A stretch of 64,000 nt of DNA from Actinomyces sp. oral taxon 414 (GCF_001278845.1 NZ_CP012590.1:2542001-2606000), one strand, 5' to 3'; positions 34,216-42,691 are shown, counted from the first letter of the stretch. Notes: generated from the sequence alone by a model not told the origin. Program-made: numbers and translations.

Positions 34216-35295
34216 ATGGATGACTCGACGACCAGCACTTTTTCAGGAGAGCCCGGAGACTGGTCGGACCTCAACATCTCCTGGAACCGGGTCGCCCTTC
34301 TGCGCGACATGGGCCAGGCGGAGCGCGCGCTCGCCGAGGCCGGGCGAGTGTGCGCCGCCTTCCCCGACATCGCCCTGGTGCACCTCTTGTTGGCGATCTG
34401 CCTGTGCGATGTCGGCAGGGTGGACGAGGCCCGCGAAGAGGGATTCGAGGCTCTGCGACTCGATCCGAACGAGGTTCAGGCGCTGCGCCTGTGCGCTCAG
34501 CTCGCCCGGACGCCCGCGGAGAGCCGGGACCTGCTGCGACGGGCCGTCGGGCTCGATCCGCACGACGGGCGGACCCTCGCCAACCTAGCCGTGGCCGAGC
34601 AGCAGACGGGACTCCATTTTCGACGCTGGCGGGAACTGAAACGACTGGCGCTCGAGGCGGCGCCGGAGGACCCCGACGTCCTTATGGCCGTAGCGCGCCT
34701 GGAGGGCTGGATCAGCACCCGGAAGAGTCAGAAATTCCTGCACAGGGCGCTGGCCCTCGACCCGAATAATCCGAATGCCCTGTCGGACCTGTCCTGGATG
34801 GCCACATCCGTAATACAGATCCACGAGGCGGGCAAGGCCCTGAGCGCGGCGCTGGCCGTCTCCCCGACGGACCCCGTCCTCAATAGGGCGGTCGATTCCC
34901 TCATTCTCCGGATCCACCGCTCGGTAGTGCCTTTCAGCATTATGGCCGAGGCAATCACCGCCGTGATGTCCCGCTCTCTCGGGTACGATCCGAACTTGAA
35001 CACCAAAGCGATATTCCTGTCATCCTGGGGGATGTTCGGAATGGTCATGGCCATAATTTCAGTCCCCACGCTCCTCGGTCTTGGCCCGCGGACGGCGATG
35101 TTCATGAGAGCGTTCTACGGCAACCGCCCGGTAGAACGCGCCCTCATGCGCACGACCCTGATCCTGGTGCCGATTCAGCTGGGCGTCATCCTCGCCACGT
35201 GGGAACCCGACGCGATCTGGGTGTCCGCGGCCCTCTCACTGGTCATCACCACCGGTGTATTCGCCTATCAGAAGCGCATGGTCAAACGGAGATGA
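34216..35295 (+). CDS. TPR membrane protein inside the immunity array
   Basis: A 359-residue protein starting at ATG 34216 with CTGAGGAATG upstream; a second ATG six bases earlier is also possible. Residues 15-230 are TPR-like helical repeats (NISWNRVALLRDMGQAERAL, ALVHLLLAICLCDVGRVDEA, RTLANLAVAEQQTGLHFRRW, DPDVLMAVARLEGWI, PNALSDLSWMATSVIQIHEA). Four hydrophobic stretches follow (AIFLSSWGMFGMVMAIISV, TTLILVPIQLGVILA, AALSLVITTGVFAY) and a basic tail. The architecture equals that of the two TPR membrane proteins beside the AAA+ ATPase (14930, 17223). It lies seven bases before family B copy 3. A link to toxin export or handling is inferred. Confidence 0.75.
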   Translation: MDDSTTSTFSGEPGDWSDLNISWNRVALLRDMGQAERALAEAGRVCAAFPDIALVHLLLAICLCDVGRVDEAREEGFEALRLDPNEVQALRLCAQLARTPAESRDLLRRAVGLDPHDGRTLANLAVAEQQTGLHFRRWRELKRLALEAAPEDPDVLMAVARLEGWISTRKSQKFLHRALALDPNNPNALSDLSWMATSVIQIHEAGKALSAALAVSPTDPVLNRAVDSLILRIHRSVVPFSIMAEAITAVMSRSLGYDPNLNTKAIFLSSWGMFGMVMAIISVPTLLGLGPRTAMFMRAFYGNRPVERALMRTTLILVPIQLGVILATWEPDAIWVSAALSLVITTGVFAYQKRMVKRR

Positions 35296-35301
35296 TCGGA
35301 T

Positions 35302-36012
35302 ATGGCGTTGACGTACCTTCTCGGTGATCGGTTGGCTCCGGTGACCTATTCGATCGGGTTCTTGAGCGCCCCGCCGGAGAGGGTGGTGCGCGCCGTGCGG
35401 TGGTTATATTTCAGGTGGCCCGATGCGTGGAGGCGGGTCGCCGTGCTGGACGGCGGCTTGGAGAAGGCCCTTCTCCAGCTCCAGCCCCTAGGGGGTTTTC
35501 TGTTGCCCCGCGTCCTGGTTGCCTCCACGGCTCTCGAGGGGTGGTCGGCGGTGTTCGACGGCGATGCCCGTGGTCAGGGTGTCAGGGGGCTGTCTGTTCG
35601 CCTGGCGCGCGCGCTGAGGGTCCCGGGCTATTTCGTCGCGGCCGCCCCGCCGGCCCTCGACCCCGAGCACTTCCCGGGATTCAGACAGTTCTACGTGCTC
35701 GGCCCGCAGACGGGGCGCGACCACGTGCGCGCGGTCTGGGTGGGCGAGGAGGAGGACGTCGGCCGGTGGCACTTCGGGACCGACGGCGAGGTCCAGCCCT
35801 ATGAGGACGTCGAGGCCTACCGGCGGCGCCGGCGCACGGATCGTTTCACCGAGCGGATGCTGGTCGACTACGCGGCCGCGGTCGGACTGCGCCCCTGGGA
35901 GGACTCCTTCTACCGCCCGCCCTTCCACCTGATCACCAGCCTCCGGCCCGGCCGCGACCGATTCCAGCGCACCCTCGCCCAGGTGCGAACCGAAATGAAA
36001 CTAGACGAGTGA
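35302..36012 (+). CDS. Immunity-array protein, family B copy 3
   Basis: A 236-residue protein, MALTYLLGDRLAPVTYSIGF. From about residue 97 to the end it is identical to the gene at 29861; at DNA level about 430 bases carry only a couple of silent changes (for example at 35687 and 36003). The first 78 residues are closely similar, and a short block (about 79-96) is wholly different. It starts six bases after the TPR gene stop, so the two form a transcription unit. A family C gene follows 72 bases later, as in the first cassette. Function unknown. Confidence 0.75.
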   Translation: MALTYLLGDRLAPVTYSIGFLSAPPERVVRAVRWLYFRWPDAWRRVAVLDGGLEKALLQLQPLGGFLLPRVLVASTALEGWSAVFDGDARGQGVRGLSVRLARALRVPGYFVAAAPPALDPEHFPGFRQFYVLGPQTGRDHVRAVWVGEEEDVGRWHFGTDGEVQPYEDVEAYRRRRRTDRFTERMLVDYAAAVGLRPWEDSFYRPPFHLITSLRPGRDRFQRTLAQVRTEMKLDE

Positions 36013-36084
36013 ATCACCCGGCCCGGGGAATGTTCAGAGTCCGGGCGGTTCCCGGGCGATTGTCATAGAGAAGGAGTTTTCAGC

Positions 36085-36450
36085 ATGAAGGCCACTATTC
36101 GCGAACGAATCGACCTGCTCCTGCCGACGAGGGTGACGCGCTTCGAATTGGTTGACAACCACCACCCGATCATGCGCACCGATGTCATCACCCTTGAGAT
36201 CACTGGGCCCTTCGTGGGATGCCAGGGGGTCCATTCCCTGTGGGAGGAGGTCGAGCCGAGCGTGCTCGCCTCGCACCTGAAGAGGTTCGAGGGGCAGGAC
36301 CTGCTCGCGGTGGAATCCGGCCCCGGCTGGCTGCACCTCGACTTCACGAACGGCTGGATCCGCGTGGTGGCGGCCGTCAACGATTACAGCTCGTGGAACG
36401 ACTCGTGGAGGATGACTCTGCCGGAGATCACATGGACCGGCACGGACTGA
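36085..36450 (+). CDS. Immunity-array protein, family C copy 3
   Basis: A 121-residue protein, MKATIRERIDLLLPTRVTRF, with AGAAGGAG nine bases ahead of the ATG. GWLHLDFTNGWIRVVAAVND and WRMTLPEITW are conserved with the copies at 28169 and 30659. The most variable stretch is residues 28-70. There is no family D partner after this copy; an unrelated gene follows instead. Likely soluble and cytosolic, with no signal peptide. Confidence 0.7.
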   Translation: MKATIRERIDLLLPTRVTRFELVDNHHPIMRTDVITLEITGPFVGCQGVHSLWEEVEPSVLASHLKRFEGQDLLAVESGPGWLHLDFTNGWIRVVAAVNDYSSWNDSWRMTLPEITWTGTD

Positions 36451-36495
36451 GGCGCCACTTCATGCTGAAGCACTTCTCAGCGCGGTCGGATTGCA

Positions 36496-37083
36496 ATGAT
36501 TGACGAACCGTCCTTCGCAAGACTTGACGACGGCCTGATCGGCGTCGACTTCGCCATCGAGCGCGAGGAATACGACGTCGCATGGGGAGGGTCCGGGCAT
36601 ATCGACGTCGACCCGTGCCCGGACTCGGGTCCGGTCTTCGCGCTTCTGCACGTCTACACCGCGCAGGACTCCTTCACGCTGGCGATCCGGCCCGGGCCCG
36701 ACCACTGGGAGGGGGCGTCGGGGCTGATCGGACTGGGCGACGATGGTGGCGTGTGCGCCGTGGGCCGCGGGTGCGCGGTGGTCGGCGATGTTCACGACCG
36801 CTCCTCCTTCACCCGGGTGACCACCGAATCGCCGATCGTCGGGGTCGGGCCCGTCCCCGCCCGGCGCCTCGCGCTTTTGAACTGCTCGCGCAGCCTCGCA
36901 CTGGTGGATGTGTCCGGCGAGGTGGCGAGCACGGGCCAGATCTGCTGGGAGGAGATCCGCATCGATCTGGTGACCGGGCGCAGCGCGACGGGGACCGCGG
37001 ACCCGCTGATCGACGCGCGGCGATTCAGGTGGTCGTTCCCCGCCCGGCGCGGTGAAGACGGCCGATTCGACTGGCTGACATGA
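36496..37083 (+). CDS. Last gene of the immunity array, uncharacterised
   Basis: A 195-residue acidic, cysteine-containing soluble protein, MIDEPSFARLDDGLIGVDFA. It has several predicted beta strands (SGPVFALLHVYTAQDSFTLA, CAVVGDVHDRSSFTRVTTES, ICWEEIRIDLVTGRS). The GC content returns toward the chromosomal level here, so this may be either the last imported gene or the first of the backbone. No family is recognised, and the ribosome site is weak. It converges with alanine dehydrogenase after 38 bases. Confidence 0.6.
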   Translation: MIDEPSFARLDDGLIGVDFAIEREEYDVAWGGSGHIDVDPCPDSGPVFALLHVYTAQDSFTLAIRPGPDHWEGASGLIGLGDDGGVCAVGRGCAVVGDVHDRSSFTRVTTESPIVGVGPVPARRLALLNCSRSLALVDVSGEVASTGQICWEEIRIDLVTGRSATGTADPLIDARRFRWSFPARRGEDGRFDWLT

Positions 37084-37121
37084 GAGGGCGGGGCCTGGAG
37101 CGCCTATTCGGAGCGCGACCC

Positions 37122-38237
37122 TCAGGCCAGCAGGGCGGCGGCGTCGGCCGTCTCCAGGCCCAGCGCCCGGCCGACGCCCTCGGTGTAGAGGACCCCGTCG
37201 TGGGTGCTCAGGCCCCGGCCCAGCTCGGCGCGCGCCCGGCACGCCCCGCGCCAGCCGTCGTCGGCCAGGGCCAGGACGTAGGTCAGGGTGGCGTTGGTCA
37301 GGGCGTAGGTGGAGGTGTGGGGCACGGCGCCGGGCATATTGGCCACGCAGTAGAAGATGGAGCCCTCGACCTCGAAGGTCGGCTCGGAGTGGGTGGTGGG
37401 GCGGGAGTCCTCGAAGCAGCCACCCTGGTCGATGGCGATGTCGACCAGCACGCTGCCCGGCCGCATGGCCCGGACCATCTCGCGGGTGACCAGGCGCGGG
37501 GTGCGGGCCCCGGGCACGAGGACCGCGCCGATGACCAGGTCGGCCCCGGCGCAGGCGCGCGCCACGTCGAGCTCGGTGGACAGGCGGGTGCGGATCGCCC
37601 CGCCCGTGACCTCCTCGATGTGGCGCATGCGCGCGGGGTCGACGTCGAACACGGTGACGTCGGCCCCCAGGCCCGCGCTCACCCGCGCCGCGGCCAGGCC
37701 GGCGGTGCCGCCCCCGAGGACGACGACGTCGCCGCGCCGCACGCCGGCGGCCCCGCCCAGCAGCACGCCGTCCCCGCCGCGGGGGCGCAGCAAGCAGTCG
37801 GCGCCGACCTGGGCGGCCAGGCGCCCGGCGATCTCGGACATGGGCGCCAGCAGGGGCAGGGCGCCGGAGTCGGTGGCGACGGTCTCGTAGGCGATGGAGG
37901 TGACCCGGCGGGCGAGCAGCTCCTCGGTCAGGGGCCGGTCGGCCGCCAGGTGCAGGTAGGTGAACAGGACCAGACCGGGGCGCAGGAAGCGGTACTCGCT
38001 CTCGACGGGCTCCTTGACCTTGAGGATCATCTCGGAGTCGGCCCACAGGGCCTCGACGTCGTCGCCGATGGCGGCCCCGGCGGCGGCGTACTCCCCGTCG
38101 TCGATCCCCGAGCCCGCCCCGGCCCCCGCCTGCACGGTGACCTCGTGCCCGCGGCGGGTGAGCGCGTGGACGCCGGAGGGGGTGATGGCGACGCGGAACT
38201 CGTTGTTCTTGATCTCTGCGGGGACGCCGATTCGCAT
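37122..38237 (-). CDS. ald: Alanine dehydrogenase
   Basis: This enzyme catalyses NAD-dependent interconversion of L-alanine with pyruvate and ammonia. It has 371 residues, the normal length. The start MRIGVPAEIKNNEFRVAITP is diagnostic, with substrate-binding KVKEP, FTYLHLAA, the nucleotide-binding VVVLGGGTAGLAAA and VDIAIDQGGCFEDSRPTTHS near the active site. GAAGGAAG lies six bases before the ATG; an upstream start at 38288 was rejected. A 7-bp inverted repeat about 50-85 bases upstream may bind a regulator. Confidence 0.96.
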   Translation of the reverse strand: MRIGVPAEIKNNEFRVAITPSGVHALTRRGHEVTVQAGAGAGSGIDDGEYAAAGAAIGDDVEALWADSEMILKVKEPVESEYRFLRPGLVLFTYLHLAADRPLTEELLARRVTSIAYETVATDSGALPLLAPMSEIAGRLAAQVGADCLLRPRGGDGVLLGGAAGVRRGDVVVLGGGTAGLAAARVSAGLGADVTVFDVDPARMRHIEEVTGGAIRTRLSTELDVARACAGADLVIGAVLVPGARTPRLVTREMVRAMRPGSVLVDIAIDQGGCFEDSRPTTHSEPTFEVEGSIFYCVANMPGAVPHTSTYALTNATLTYVLALADDGWRGACRARAELGRGLSTHDGVLYTEGVGRALGLETADAAALLA

Positions 38238-38289
38238 AGTTCTTCCTTCGTACGGGACCGGGCGCCGGCCGAACGGGCGCCCGTGCATA

Positions 38290-38321
38290 CCCTAATGGAC
38301 TGTCGCCGCCTATTATTAGGG
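38290..38321. promoter_or_regulatory. Inverted repeat upstream of ald
   Basis: CCCTAAT (38290-38296) and ATTAGGG (38315-38321) form a perfect 7-bp inverted repeat with an 18-base spacer, 53-84 bases ahead of the ald start. In an otherwise GC-rich context this AT-rich dyad is a plausible regulator site (Lrp/AldR type by analogy). Confidence 0.35.
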
Positions 38322-38389
38322 TTCGTTGGTCCGGAACGAAGGCACGGTGGGACGCGTGTGACTCCTGAGACTCACCCGGGCGGAATTCT

Positions 38390-38507
38390 GTCCAAATCTG
38401 TTGCAAAGGCGCTCCGCGGCAGGATCGGCGGTTGAGAAAAGCGCGGAATATCAACGATTCTCTTCGCGCGTCCCGGCGGGATCGGGGCCTTTGCAACAGA
38501 TTTGGAC
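38390..38507 (-). repeat. 118-bp palindromic element, copy 1
   Basis: Perfect 21-bp terminal inverted repeats (38390-38410 and 38487-38507, containing TCCAAATCTGTTGCAAAGG) enclose a GC-rich middle with GCGGAATATCAACGATTCT. Two further copies of exactly the same length lie at 62957 and 63875 in the opposite orientation. Confidence 0.92.
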
Positions 38508-38632
38508 AACCTGCCGCCGGGACGCGGCGGCGCGGGCGCCGCCCGCGGCCCTTCGCGCCCGCGCCGGGGCGCTCAGCGGGTTCCGGCCGCTCGTTCTGGA
38601 CAGGACCGTGGCCCGCCCCCGCGCCGGGGCGC

Positions 38633-40147
38633 TCAGTCCCCCGAACGGCCGGCGTCCTCCGGGCCCTCCAGGCGGTGCGCGACGCGCTCGGGCACGCGGT
38701 CCGCCTCGGGCTCGCCGATGAGGTCGGCGGGCGCCTCGGTGGAGCGGGAGATGGCGGTCATGGCCCCGCGGGAGACGACCTTGACGCGCTCGCGCGACTT
38801 GGACGCCCCGCCGGTGACCTCGACCTCGCCGAAGCGCTCGCCGAGCTCGCGCTCGTAGGCGTCGAGCAGCTCCCAGCCCTCCCAGGTGGTGAAGGGGATG
38901 CCGCGGGACTCCAGCAGGGCGATGAGGGCGTCGTGGCCGACCTGCGCCTCGTCGTCGGCGGTGGCGCGCAGGAGTCCGGCCCCGGCGTCGGCCACGAGGT
39001 TGGAGATGGTCTCCTGGGCGTCGGACTTGGTGGAGCCGATCAGGCCCACGGGGCCGCGGCGGATCCAGCCGGTGGCGTAGATGCCGGTGATCGGCTCGCC
39101 GTCCTCCCCCAGCACGCGCCCGCCCGCGTTGGGCACCACGTGGCGCTCGGGGTCGAAGGGCAGGCCCTCGATGGGGCTGCCGGCGTAGCCGATGGCGCGG
39201 TAGACCGCCTGGACCGGCCAGTCGGTGAAGACGCCGGTGCCGGTGACGGTGCCGTCGCCGGTCAGGCGGGTGCGCTCGGTGCGCAGGGCCCGCACGTGCC
39301 CGGCCTCGTCGGTGAGGACGGCCGCGGGGGCCTGGAAGAGGTGGATGTGGATGGTGCGGGAGGCGGTGAGGTCCTCGGGCTCCTGCATGGCGTAGCCCTC
39401 CAGGGTCTTGACGACCTGGCGCTGCTGGTTGGAGGCCGCCAGCGCCTCCCGCGAACCGGCGTCGTACTCGAAGTCCTCCTCGTCGACGGTGACGTCGACG
39501 TCGGGCTGCTTGCCCAGCTCGCGCAGCTCCAGGGGGGTGAACTTGACCTGGGCGGGACCGCGGCGCCCGAAGACGTGCACGTCGGTGACCGGGGAGGCGG
39601 CCAGGACCTCGGCGACGTTGGCGGGGATCTCGGTGACCATGAGGTCGGCGGCGTGCTTGGCCAGGATGCGCGAGATGTCCAGGGCCACATTGCCCACGCC
39701 GATGACGGCGACCTCCTTGGCGCTCAGGTCCCAGGTGCGCGGGTGATCGGGGTGGCCGTCGTACCAGGAGACGAAGTCGGCGCCGCCGTAGCACTCGGGG
39801 GCGTCGGCGCCGGGGATGTCCAGGGGAGCGTCGGTGTCGGCGCCGGTGGAGAAGACCAGGGCGTCGTAGTGCTCGTGGAGCTCGGCCACGGAGACGTCCC
39901 GGCCCACCTCCACATTGCCGATGAGCCGGATGTCGCCGCGCTGGAGGATCTTGTACAGGGCCACGATGATCTGCTTGATGCGCGGGTGGTCGGGGGCCAC
40001 CCCGTAGCGCACCAGGCCGTAGGGGGCGGGGAGCCGCTCGAACAGGTCGATGCTCACGTCCAGCCCGGATTTGGACAGGATGTCGGAGGCGTAGATGCCG
40101 GCGGGACCGGCACCGATGACGGCGACGCTGAGAGGACGTGCGTTCAC
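38633..40147 (-). CDS. fprA: Ferredoxin-NADP reductase, adrenodoxin-reductase type (FprA)
   Basis: This flavoprotein transfers electrons between NADPH and ferredoxin. It has 504 residues. The FAD-binding start SVAVIGAGPAGIYASDIL, the NADP-binding VAVIGVGNVALDISRIL, FGRRGPAQVKFT and GWIRRGPVGLIGSTKSDA all match mycobacterial FprA. The C-terminus carries about 40 extra charged residues rich in Arg and Glu. The start is GTG 40147, directly at the first strand. It is monocistronic as far as can be seen. Possible partners are ferredoxin-dependent oxygenases or Fe-S assembly, none of which is encoded nearby. Confidence 0.94.
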   Translation of the reverse strand: MNARPLSVAVIGAGPAGIYASDILSKSGLDVSIDLFERLPAPYGLVRYGVAPDHPRIKQIIVALYKILQRGDIRLIGNVEVGRDVSVAELHEHYDALVFSTGADTDAPLDIPGADAPECYGGADFVSWYDGHPDHPRTWDLSAKEVAVIGVGNVALDISRILAKHAADLMVTEIPANVAEVLAASPVTDVHVFGRRGPAQVKFTPLELRELGKQPDVDVTVDEEDFEYDAGSREALAASNQQRQVVKTLEGYAMQEPEDLTASRTIHIHLFQAPAAVLTDEAGHVRALRTERTRLTGDGTVTGTGVFTDWPVQAVYRAIGYAGSPIEGLPFDPERHVVPNAGGRVLGEDGEPITGIYATGWIRRGPVGLIGSTKSDAQETISNLVADAGAGLLRATADDEAQVGHDALIALLESRGIPFTTWEGWELLDAYERELGERFGEVEVTGGASKSRERVKVVSRGAMTAISRSTEAPADLIGEPEADRVPERVAHRLEGPEDAGRSGD

Positions 40148-40586
40148 TGCTCTTTCGTTTCTGTAAGCGGCGGGATTGAGGGGGCGGGCCGAGGTCGGAC
40201 GGCGCCGGCGACGGCGCGCCCCAGTCTAGGAGGCGGGAGAGCCACGTCCTCATGGCGTCGGACACAGGCCGCCCGACGGCGCGGGAGGCCCGGGGGCGGA
40301 GGGCGCCGGCCCCGGGCGGGCCCGACCGGCCGCCGCCGGCGTGCGAGCCATTGCGCCCCGCAGTCGGCCCCGGGCGGACCGGTCCGCGACCGGGCCCGCG
40401 GGACCCCCGCGCCGGCCCCGAATGGACTCCGGGCGAGCCCCGGATGTAGCCTGACCGGAGCCCTGGGCGGAGAGTTCTCCCCATCATCCGGGGCGATGCG
40501 GAGCGCCACAATGAGGGAACCGGCCGCATCCGTCATGACGCACCACGATTCAAGCCAGATTATTCATCCGCTTCCCGAGGAACACC
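40148..40586. other. Divergent intergenic region between fprA and the frameshifted lipoprotein
   Basis: A 439-base stretch, very GC-rich, with no supported gene and no repeat of the families found elsewhere. The last 25 bases hold the GAGGAAC site of the lipoprotein. Promoters for both flanking genes should lie here, but I could not assign them. Confidence 0.55.
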
Positions 40587-41874
40587 GTGAAACGACGCAG
40601 TCTCCTGTCCCTTCTCCCCCTCGTCGCCGCCGGCCCCGCGCTGTCCGCCTGCGGCTCCACCAGCTCCGGCGGCGGGGGCCCCGTCCGCGGGTGACTCGTC
40701 CGCGGGCGCCGCGGCGTCCCCGACGCCCCATGTCGCGCCGACCGTGAGCGATATGACGACGCCGCCCAAGGAGTTCGGAACCCGGGACTCCCTGCCTGAG
40801 CCCCTCAAGCGGATGCCCGTGAAGTGCGTATCGAACCGCTACGCCGCGAGTGCCGCGAGCTACGTGGATCTGGCCGATCTCACGGTGCGCGAGATCGACG
40901 TCGAGGCGGGCACCGGCGACTACCGGACCGTCATTGTCGATGAGGATTCGTTCAACACCGGCGCGACCACGCCCGGAGCCGCCTACGTCATGAATCCGGG
41001 GCCCATGATCGTCGACGACGAGTTCGGCTACGTCCTGACGGGTCTGACGAAGAACGCGGCCGGAGGCAAGCCGGAGACCCACGCCATCGACATGGTCAAG
41101 ATCTCGCTCATCGACGGCTCGGTGAACTCGAAGACGACGCTGTGGGACGACATCGACCCCTCGCAAGTCCACTACGGGAAGGTCTCCTTCAGCTCGGACG
41201 CCTCCGCCCTCATCATCACGTGCGAAAAGCACTGCGTCTCCCTGTCCACCGGCGACCTCTCCATCCTCCAGCAGCCCGACATGGGCGCGAGGGAGGTCAT
41301 TGGAGACTTCCTGGGCGCCTACGATACGAAGACCGGATACACCCTGACGTCCCTGATTGACGGCAGCACCCTCACCTACAGCGACAAGCAGGTCCCGCTC
41401 CGGGCCTTCGGGAAGTGGCTCTACATCGGCAATGCGGGGGGCATCTTCGAGCTCACCTCGGTCACCGCCGTCGACACGACCACCAAGACCGAGGTCCCGA
41501 TCACCGACACCATTCCGGGAAGCACCGAATACAGCACCGGGGGTGAGGGGATGCGCTCCACCAAACTCGTCGGCGAGTACCTCGTCACCTGCACACCCGA
41601 CGCCTTCGACGTCCGGCGCCCCGGCGACGCCACCGCGATGCTCAGCCTCAAGGCCGAAGGCGGCAAGAAGCTCCCGAATGAGGCGACAATCTTCGGCGAC
41701 GTCATCTACACGGCGTCGGGCTACCAGAAGATCCAGCTCCTGAGCCTGTCCACCGGCGAGGAGCTGTCGAGCACCGCCTTCCCATTGGACTCGGTGGAGC
41801 AGGTCAACCACTTCGGGGCCTTCGGCAACAGCGGCACCGACGGGAGCGTCTTCATCCCGGCGACCGCGTGGTGA
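40587..41874 (+). pseudogene. Lipoprotein of unknown function, frameshifted near its N-terminus
   Basis: From GTG 40587 (GAGGA just upstream) a lipoprotein signal is clear: MKRRSLLSLLPLVAAGPALS then the lipobox ALSAC. After SGGGG the frame stops at a TGA. Removing one G from the run of five at 40674-40678 continues as GAPSAGDSSAGAAASP into the 376-residue frame ending at 41874. That part has repeated strand motifs (YTLTSLIDGSTLTYSDKQVP, GKWLYIGNAGGIFELTSVTA) like a beta-propeller-type exported protein. With one G fewer it would be about 428 residues. Either a real frameshift, a variable run, or a sequencing error. I recognise no family. Confidence 0.8.
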
Positions 41875-41891
41875 CCCGCTGTCCTCCCGCG

Positions 41892-41919
41892 GGTTGGGGC
41901 GCCCTCTGACGCCCCGACC
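41892..41919. terminator. Terminator-like hairpin 1
   Basis: A 10-bp stem GGTTGGGGCG/CGCCCCGACC (one G-T pair) with loop CCCTCTGA, 18 bases after the lipoprotein stop. There is no U-tract, as is common in GC-rich actinobacteria. Confidence 0.6.
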
Positions 41920-41950
41920 GGCGCCTCAGTCCCCCGCGCCGTCCTCACTG

Positions 41951-41981
41951 CGGGGCGGGGCGCCTCTGACGCCCCGCCCCG
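41951..41981. terminator. Terminator-like hairpin 2
   Basis: A perfect 12-bp stem CGGGGCGGGGCG/CGCCCCGCCCCG with loop CCTCTGA. It repeats the loop of hairpin 1 about 60 bases away, so the pair probably arose by duplication. Confidence 0.65.
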
Positions 41982-42051
41982 GCGGGTGGCTTGCGTCCTC
42001 CCGCACAGGTTCCGGGTTCTCCGTGTCCGCGCTGATCCGGGAAGAGGTTTT

Positions 42052-42172
42052 GGCGCTCCGGGAGGATCGTTCGGCTCAGCATGCCGGTTGCGCCCGGCGG
42101 TTTCCGCGTAATTCCGCGGTTTCCGCAGATCCGTTGCCGGGGGCGGAGGCCGAACGATCCTCCCGGAGCGCC
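42052..42172 (+). repeat. About 120-bp palindromic element (second family), copy 1
   Basis: Perfect 23-bp inverted ends (42052-42074 and 42150-42172, containing GCTCCGGGAGGATCGTTCGG) enclose a middle with GGTTTCCGCGTAATTCCGCG. The second copy is at 62739-62857, with a related middle in the same orientation. Confidence 0.9.
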
Positions 42173-42553
42173 ATTTCCCGCGCCTACGCCGCTCCCGCCT
42201 GCTGCTGCGGTGACACGCCCGTGCCGCTGTTTCCCACGCCTGTCCCTCCCCCACCTCCAAGTAAGTGAAACATGAGGTTATTGGGGCGTGCGAGACTTGC
42301 GGGACAGCGTCGGGGCCGATCCGAGTCGGGCGAGAACCGCAAGAATGACACTCCGACCCACACGGGCACGGCGCAGGGGTGGGTCCGGTCCCCAGGATGG
42401 AGCTCATCCGCACACTTCTCTGGCTGGCGTAGGAGCGCACCCTGCGGCTCCCCGACCGAGAACGGGGACGACGCCGGACCATCCATCGCGCCGCCCAACT
42501 CGCCCGGCCGCAAGATCGCCGGGCGGACGTCGAGATCGCCACGTAGACACGAC

Positions 42554-42628
42554 GAGCACGTCACTTAACCCGCGAGCACGTCTGCTAGAGGTACGTGCTC
42601 GCGGGTTAAGTGACGATCTCGCGGGTTA
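42554..42628. repeat. 75-bp palindromic repeat, copy B
   Basis: Exact reverse complement of 9077-9151. The hairpin arms are 42560-42580 and 42594-42614. It lies 63 bases beyond the end of the polyprenyl synthase gene and could also act as its terminator. Confidence 0.95.
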
Positions 42629-42691
42629 TCCGGCGATCTCGACGACCGTGACGACCGCGATGACGTCCAGCGGCCGGCCCCCGCGGACCGC

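Larger units (their letters stand above)
38238..38632. other. Region between alanine dehydrogenase and ferredoxin reductase
   Basis: A 395-base gap with no supported gene. It holds the ald promoter region with an inverted repeat (38290-38321) and one complete 118-bp palindromic element (38390-38507). The rest is very GC-rich sequence without recognisable content. Confidence 0.7.
41875..42691. other. Convergent intergenic region rich in hairpins and repeats
   Basis: These 817 bases lie between the ends of two convergent genes. They hold two tandem strong hairpins (41892-41919, 41951-41981), one 121-bp palindromic element (42052-42172) and copy B of the 75-bp palindrome (42554-42628). Between them (42173-42553) I see no gene. 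Confidence 0.75.

Noticed and set aside
36460..38496. 678-codon minus-strand frame over alanine dehydrogenase
   Set aside because: Shadow of ald and of the last immunity-array gene; composition is that of antisense GC-rich DNA.
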